NCBI GenBank assembly: GCA_946481275.1
Contig: CAMLMV010000016.1
Location: 62,001-126,000, forward strand
From: an uncultured Massilia sp.
GTDB lineage: Bacteria > Pseudomonadota > Gammaproteobacteria > Burkholderiales > Burkholderiaceae
Length of the DNA stretch: 64,000 bases
Direction: 5' to 3'
In this document: one piece after another, positions 61,212-64,000 of the stretch
How the letters are laid out: the number at the start of each line of letters is the position of its first letter
Numbering within the stretch: position 1 is the first letter of the stretch
The notes under the pieces: generated by a model
What the model was told of the DNA's origin: nothing
What the model saw: only the letters and a program-made list of their open reading frames with translations
Databases searched by the model: none
Made by a program: the position numbers and the translations under genes

Positions 61212-64000
61212 TCACGCCACCTTCGTCAATACCACCTTCCGCCCCTGCTCCGCATCGACGAGTTGCGCATCCGTCATCGGCCCGGTGCCGCTGTATTTGT
61301 CGAGGTACAAATAGATCACCGGCGTGATGTACAGCGTGATGACTTGCGAGAAGATCAGGCCGCCGCACACCGCGAGGCCCAGCGGCTGGCGCAGCTCGGC
61401 GCCGGCGCCGAGGCCCAGCGCGATCGGGAGCGCGCCCATCAGTGCGGCCAGCGTCGTCATCATGATCGGGCGGAAGCGCAGGATGCACGCTTCGCGGATC
61501 GCCTGCTCCGGCGCCATGCCCCGGTTGCGCTGGGCGTCGAGCGCGAAGTCGATCATCATGATCGCGTTCTTTTTCACGATGCCGATCAGCATCAGGATGC
61601 CAATGATGGCGATCATCGTCAGGTCCAGGTCGAACAGGCGCAGCGTGAGCAGCGCGCCCACCGCGGCGGACGGCAGGCCGGCCAGGATCGTGATCGGGTG
61701 GATGAAGCTCTCGTACAGCACGCCCAGCAGCACGTAGATGACGCCGACCGCGGCGACGATCAGGATCAGCTGGCTCGACTGCGAATCCTGGAACACGGCC
61801 GCGTCGCCGCCGTATTTCGTGATGATCGACGCGGGCAGTTTCATGTCGCGGCCCATCTGCTCGATGGCCGCCGTGGCGTCGCCGAGCGGCGCGTCCGGCG
61901 CGAGGTTGAACGACAACGTGATCGCCTGCAGCTGGCCCTGGTGGTTGACGGCGATGGGGCCGACGGTGCGCCTGACGGTCGCCACGCTGGAGAGCTGCAC
62001 CAGCTGGCCCGTCTTGCTGCGCACCGACAGGCGCGACAGCGCGTCCTCGAACTGGCGGTCCTCGTTGGCCGTTTCCAGGATCACGTAATAGCTGGCCGCG
62101 CTGGAATAAATCGTCGACACCTGGCGCTCGCCGAACGCCGCGTACAGCGCCGTGCGGATGTCGCCCAGTTGCACGCCCAGCAGATTGGCCTTGTCGCGGT
62201 CGATGTCGAGCTTGGCCTGCAAGCCCTTGTCCTGCGTATCGCTCGTCACGTCGCGGAACAGCGGATTGTTGCGCATGCGCTCCATGTACTGGTTGGCCCA
62301 CTGGCTGATGTCGGCGCCGGACACGCTCTGCAGCGTGTACTGGTAGCGGCTCTTGCTCGGGCGGCCGCCCAGCTGCAGGTTCTGCACCGGGGCCATGTAG
62401 ACGTTGACGCCGGCGATCCCGCGCAGCGACTTGCGCAGGCGGTCGACGACCTGCGGCATCTTGTCGCGCTGGGCGCGGGGTTTCAGCACGATGAACATGC
62501 GGCCGTTGTTGCCGCCGCCGGTGAACGACGTGACGTCCTGCACGGCCGGATCGGCCTGGATCACGTCCGCCACCTTCGTCTGCAGCACGACGAGCGCGGA
62601 CGACGAGATGTCCTCGGCGGCCTCGGTCGTCACGCGCAGCTGGCCGATGTCTTCCTCGGGGAAGAAACCTTTCGGGATGGTCGTGTACAGCACGACGGTC
62701 AGCGCGAACGTGCCGAACGCGACGATCAATACGACGAAGCGGTGCTTCAGCGCCACGTCGAGCGTCTTCTCGTAGGCGTTGCGCAGGGCCGTGAAGCCGC
62801 GCTCGAAATGGCGGCCGATGAAGCTTTTCTCTTCCGTGTGGTCGTGGCCATGTGCCGGGAGCAGGCGCGACGCCAGCATCGGCACGAGGGTCAGCGACAC
62901 GGCAGCCGACACGAGGATCGCGAGGCCGACGATGACGGCGAATTCGTGGAACAGCAGGCCGATCACGCCCGGCATGAAGAAGATCGGGATGAACACGGCA
63001 ATCAGCGACACCGAAATCGAGACGATGGTAAAACCCATCTCGCGCGAGCCGTCGAGCGCGGCGCGCAGCGGCTTCTTGCCCATCTCGATGTGGCGCACGA
63101 TGTTTTCCAGCACGACGATCGCATCGTCGACGACCAGGCCGACGGCCAGCGTGATGCCCAGCAGAGAAATGTTGTCGAGACTGTAGCCGAGCCAGTACAG
63201 CAGCGCCAGCGCGCCCAGCAGCGAGATCGGCATCGTGATCGCGGGGATGAACGTGGCCGACGCACGGTGCAGGAACAGGAAGATCACGAGAACGACGAGG
63301 CCCACCGTCAGCGCCAGCGTGAAGTTCACGTCGTGGATCGCCTCGCGGATCGATCTGGAACGGTCGTTGACGAGGTTGATCTTGATGGAAGCGGGCAGCT
63401 GCGACTGGAAGCGCGGCAGCAGGCGGCGCACGCCGTCGACCACTTCGACCGTGTTCGCGTTCGGCTGGCGCTGCACCAGCAGCACGATGGCGCGCTCGCC
63501 GTTGTAGGCGCCGAAGGCCCTCGTCGACTGGTAGCTGTCCTCGACGGTGGCCACGTCGCGCAGGCGCACCGGCAGGCCGTCGCGCGTGGCGACGATCAGG
63601 TTCTCGAAGTCGGCCGCCTTCATCATCTGGGCCGGGCCCTGGATGGTCAGGGTCTGCTGCGGACCGTCGAGAATGCCCAGCGCCGAGTTCGAGTTGGCCG
63701 AGCGCAGCGCCGTCGCCAGCTCGTCCATCGTGATGTTGCGGGCATTCATGAGGTCGGTCTTCGCGCGCACGCGCACGGCGAAGCGCTTGCCGCCGTTGAC
63801 GGACACCTGCGCCACGCCCGGCAACGTCGAGATCGCGGGGGACACGAGGTTTTCCGCGTAATCGTTCAGCTCGGAGAGGTTCATCGACGGCGACGTCATC
63901 GTCATGAACAGCACGGGCGCGTCGGCCGGGTTGACCTTGCGGTACGACGGCAGCGTCGTCATTTCCTGCGGCAGCTGGCGCTGGGCGGCGAGCAGCGCGG
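61212..64000 (-). CDS. RND efflux transporter permease (HAE1/MdtC-like), N-terminus beyond window
   Basis: This gene is at least 929 codons long and continues past the right edge; the frame stays open upstream of 63962 (LLAAQRQLPQE precedes MTTLPSYRKVNPADAP), so the ATG there is internal. RND motifs are visible: GGKRFAVRVRAK, SRSIREAIHDVNFTL, the proton-relay segment GLVVDDAIVVLENIVRH with paired aspartates, and GILMLIGIVKKNAIMMIDFAL. It is closest to MdtB/MdtC-type multidrug pumps by the LPSYRKVNPADAPVL segment. The partner adaptor and any second permease lie outside the window. Confidence 0.92.
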   Translation of the reverse strand, partial: ALLAAQRQLPQEMTTLPSYRKVNPADAPVLFMTMTSPSMNLSELNDYAENLVSPAISTLPGVAQVSVNGGKRFAVRVRAKTDLMNARNITMDELATALRSANSNSALGILDGPQQTLTIQGPAQMMKAADFENLIVATRDGLPVRLRDVATVEDSYQSTRAFGAYNGERAIVLLVQRQPNANTVEVVDGVRRLLPRFQSQLPASIKINLVNDRSRSIREAIHDVNFTLALTVGLVVLVIFLFLHRASATFIPAITMPISLLGALALLYWLGYSLDNISLLGITLAVGLVVDDAIVVLENIVRHIEMGKKPLRAALDGSREMGFTIVSISVSLIAVFIPIFFMPGVIGLLFHEFAVIVGLAILVSAAVSLTLVPMLASRLLPAHGHDHTEEKSFIGRHFERGFTALRNAYEKTLDVALKHRFVVLIVAFGTFALTVVLYTTIPKGFFPEEDIGQLRVTTEAAEDISSSALVVLQTKVADVIQADPAVQDVTSFTGGGNNGRMFIVLKPRAQRDKMPQVVDRLRKSLRGIAGVNVYMAPVQNLQLGGRPSKSRYQYTLQSVSGADISQWANQYMERMRNNPLFRDVTSDTQDKGLQAKLDIDRDKANLLGVQLGDIRTALYAAFGERQVSTIYSSAASYYVILETANEDRQFEDALSRLSVRSKTGQLVQLSSVATVRRTVGPIAVNHQGQLQAITLSFNLAPDAPLGDATAAIEQMGRDMKLPASIITKYGGDAAVFQDSQSSQLILIVAAVGVIYVLLGVLYESFIHPITILAGLPSAAVGALLTLRLFDLDLTMIAIIGILMLIGIVKKNAIMMIDFALDAQRNRGMAPEQAIREACILRFRPIMMTTLAALMGALPIALGLGAGAELRQPLGLAVCGGLIFSQVITLYITPVIYLYLDKYSGTGPMTDAQLVDAEQGRKVVLTKVA

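Overview
The window is chromosomal DNA from a high-GC Gram-negative bacterium, most likely Betaproteobacteria, family Oxalobacteraceae (Massilia/Telluria-like). This placement is an inference from gene content: mutM/mutY around a dynamin-like GTPase, pilMNOPQ followed by a fused aroKB and dgt, System II cytochrome c maturation (resB-ccsB) next to a cytochrome c4, the cyaY/lptM/lysA block, and a betaproteobacterial-type porin. No RNA genes, CRISPR arrays, prophage or intact transposase genes were seen.

Positions 1-31601 are mostly core genome. In order: a truncated TPR lipoprotein; mutM, dynamin-like GTPase and mutY (DNA repair); a small palindromic repeat element sitting on the mutY stop codon; a VOC protein; a leftward block of dgt, aroKB, an Ig-like lipoprotein and pilQPONM (type IV pilus assembly); divergently mrcA (peptidoglycan synthesis); cyaY, lptM and lysA; msrPQ (periplasmic methionine-sulfoxide repair); resB/ccsB and cytochrome c4; yihA and hemB; an MFS transporter; and a three-gene unit of a secreted beta-sandwich-like protein, a LytS-type kinase and a LytTR regulator.

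Positions 31606-60128 are an accessory catabolic region. A LysR regulator diverges from two consecutive tartrate/isopropylmalate-type dehydrogenases, an aspartoacylase-family hydrolase and a succinate-semialdehyde-type dehydrogenase. A very tight leftward operon of about twelve genes (38949-51802) carries a dehalogenase-like HAD protein, a DadA/PuuB-type oxidase, a peptide-type ABC importer, a three-subunit HcnABC/opine-oxidase-like dehydrogenase, a bicupin, an ornithine-cyclodeaminase-fold protein and a PLP ammonia-lyase. Around it lie a porin, a second aldehyde dehydrogenase, two tandem GNAT enzymes, a GhrA-type reductase, a chemoreceptor, a class III aminotransferase and an Lrp/AsnC regulator. 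Together these look like sensing, uptake and stepwise oxidation of an amino-acid-derived or opine-like compound. The substrate cannot be read from sequence. Related promoter sequences with fixed spacing precede at least three of these separately transcribed units, suggesting one regulon.

The right end (60147-64000) carries a TonB-like single-span protein and a truncated RND efflux permease.
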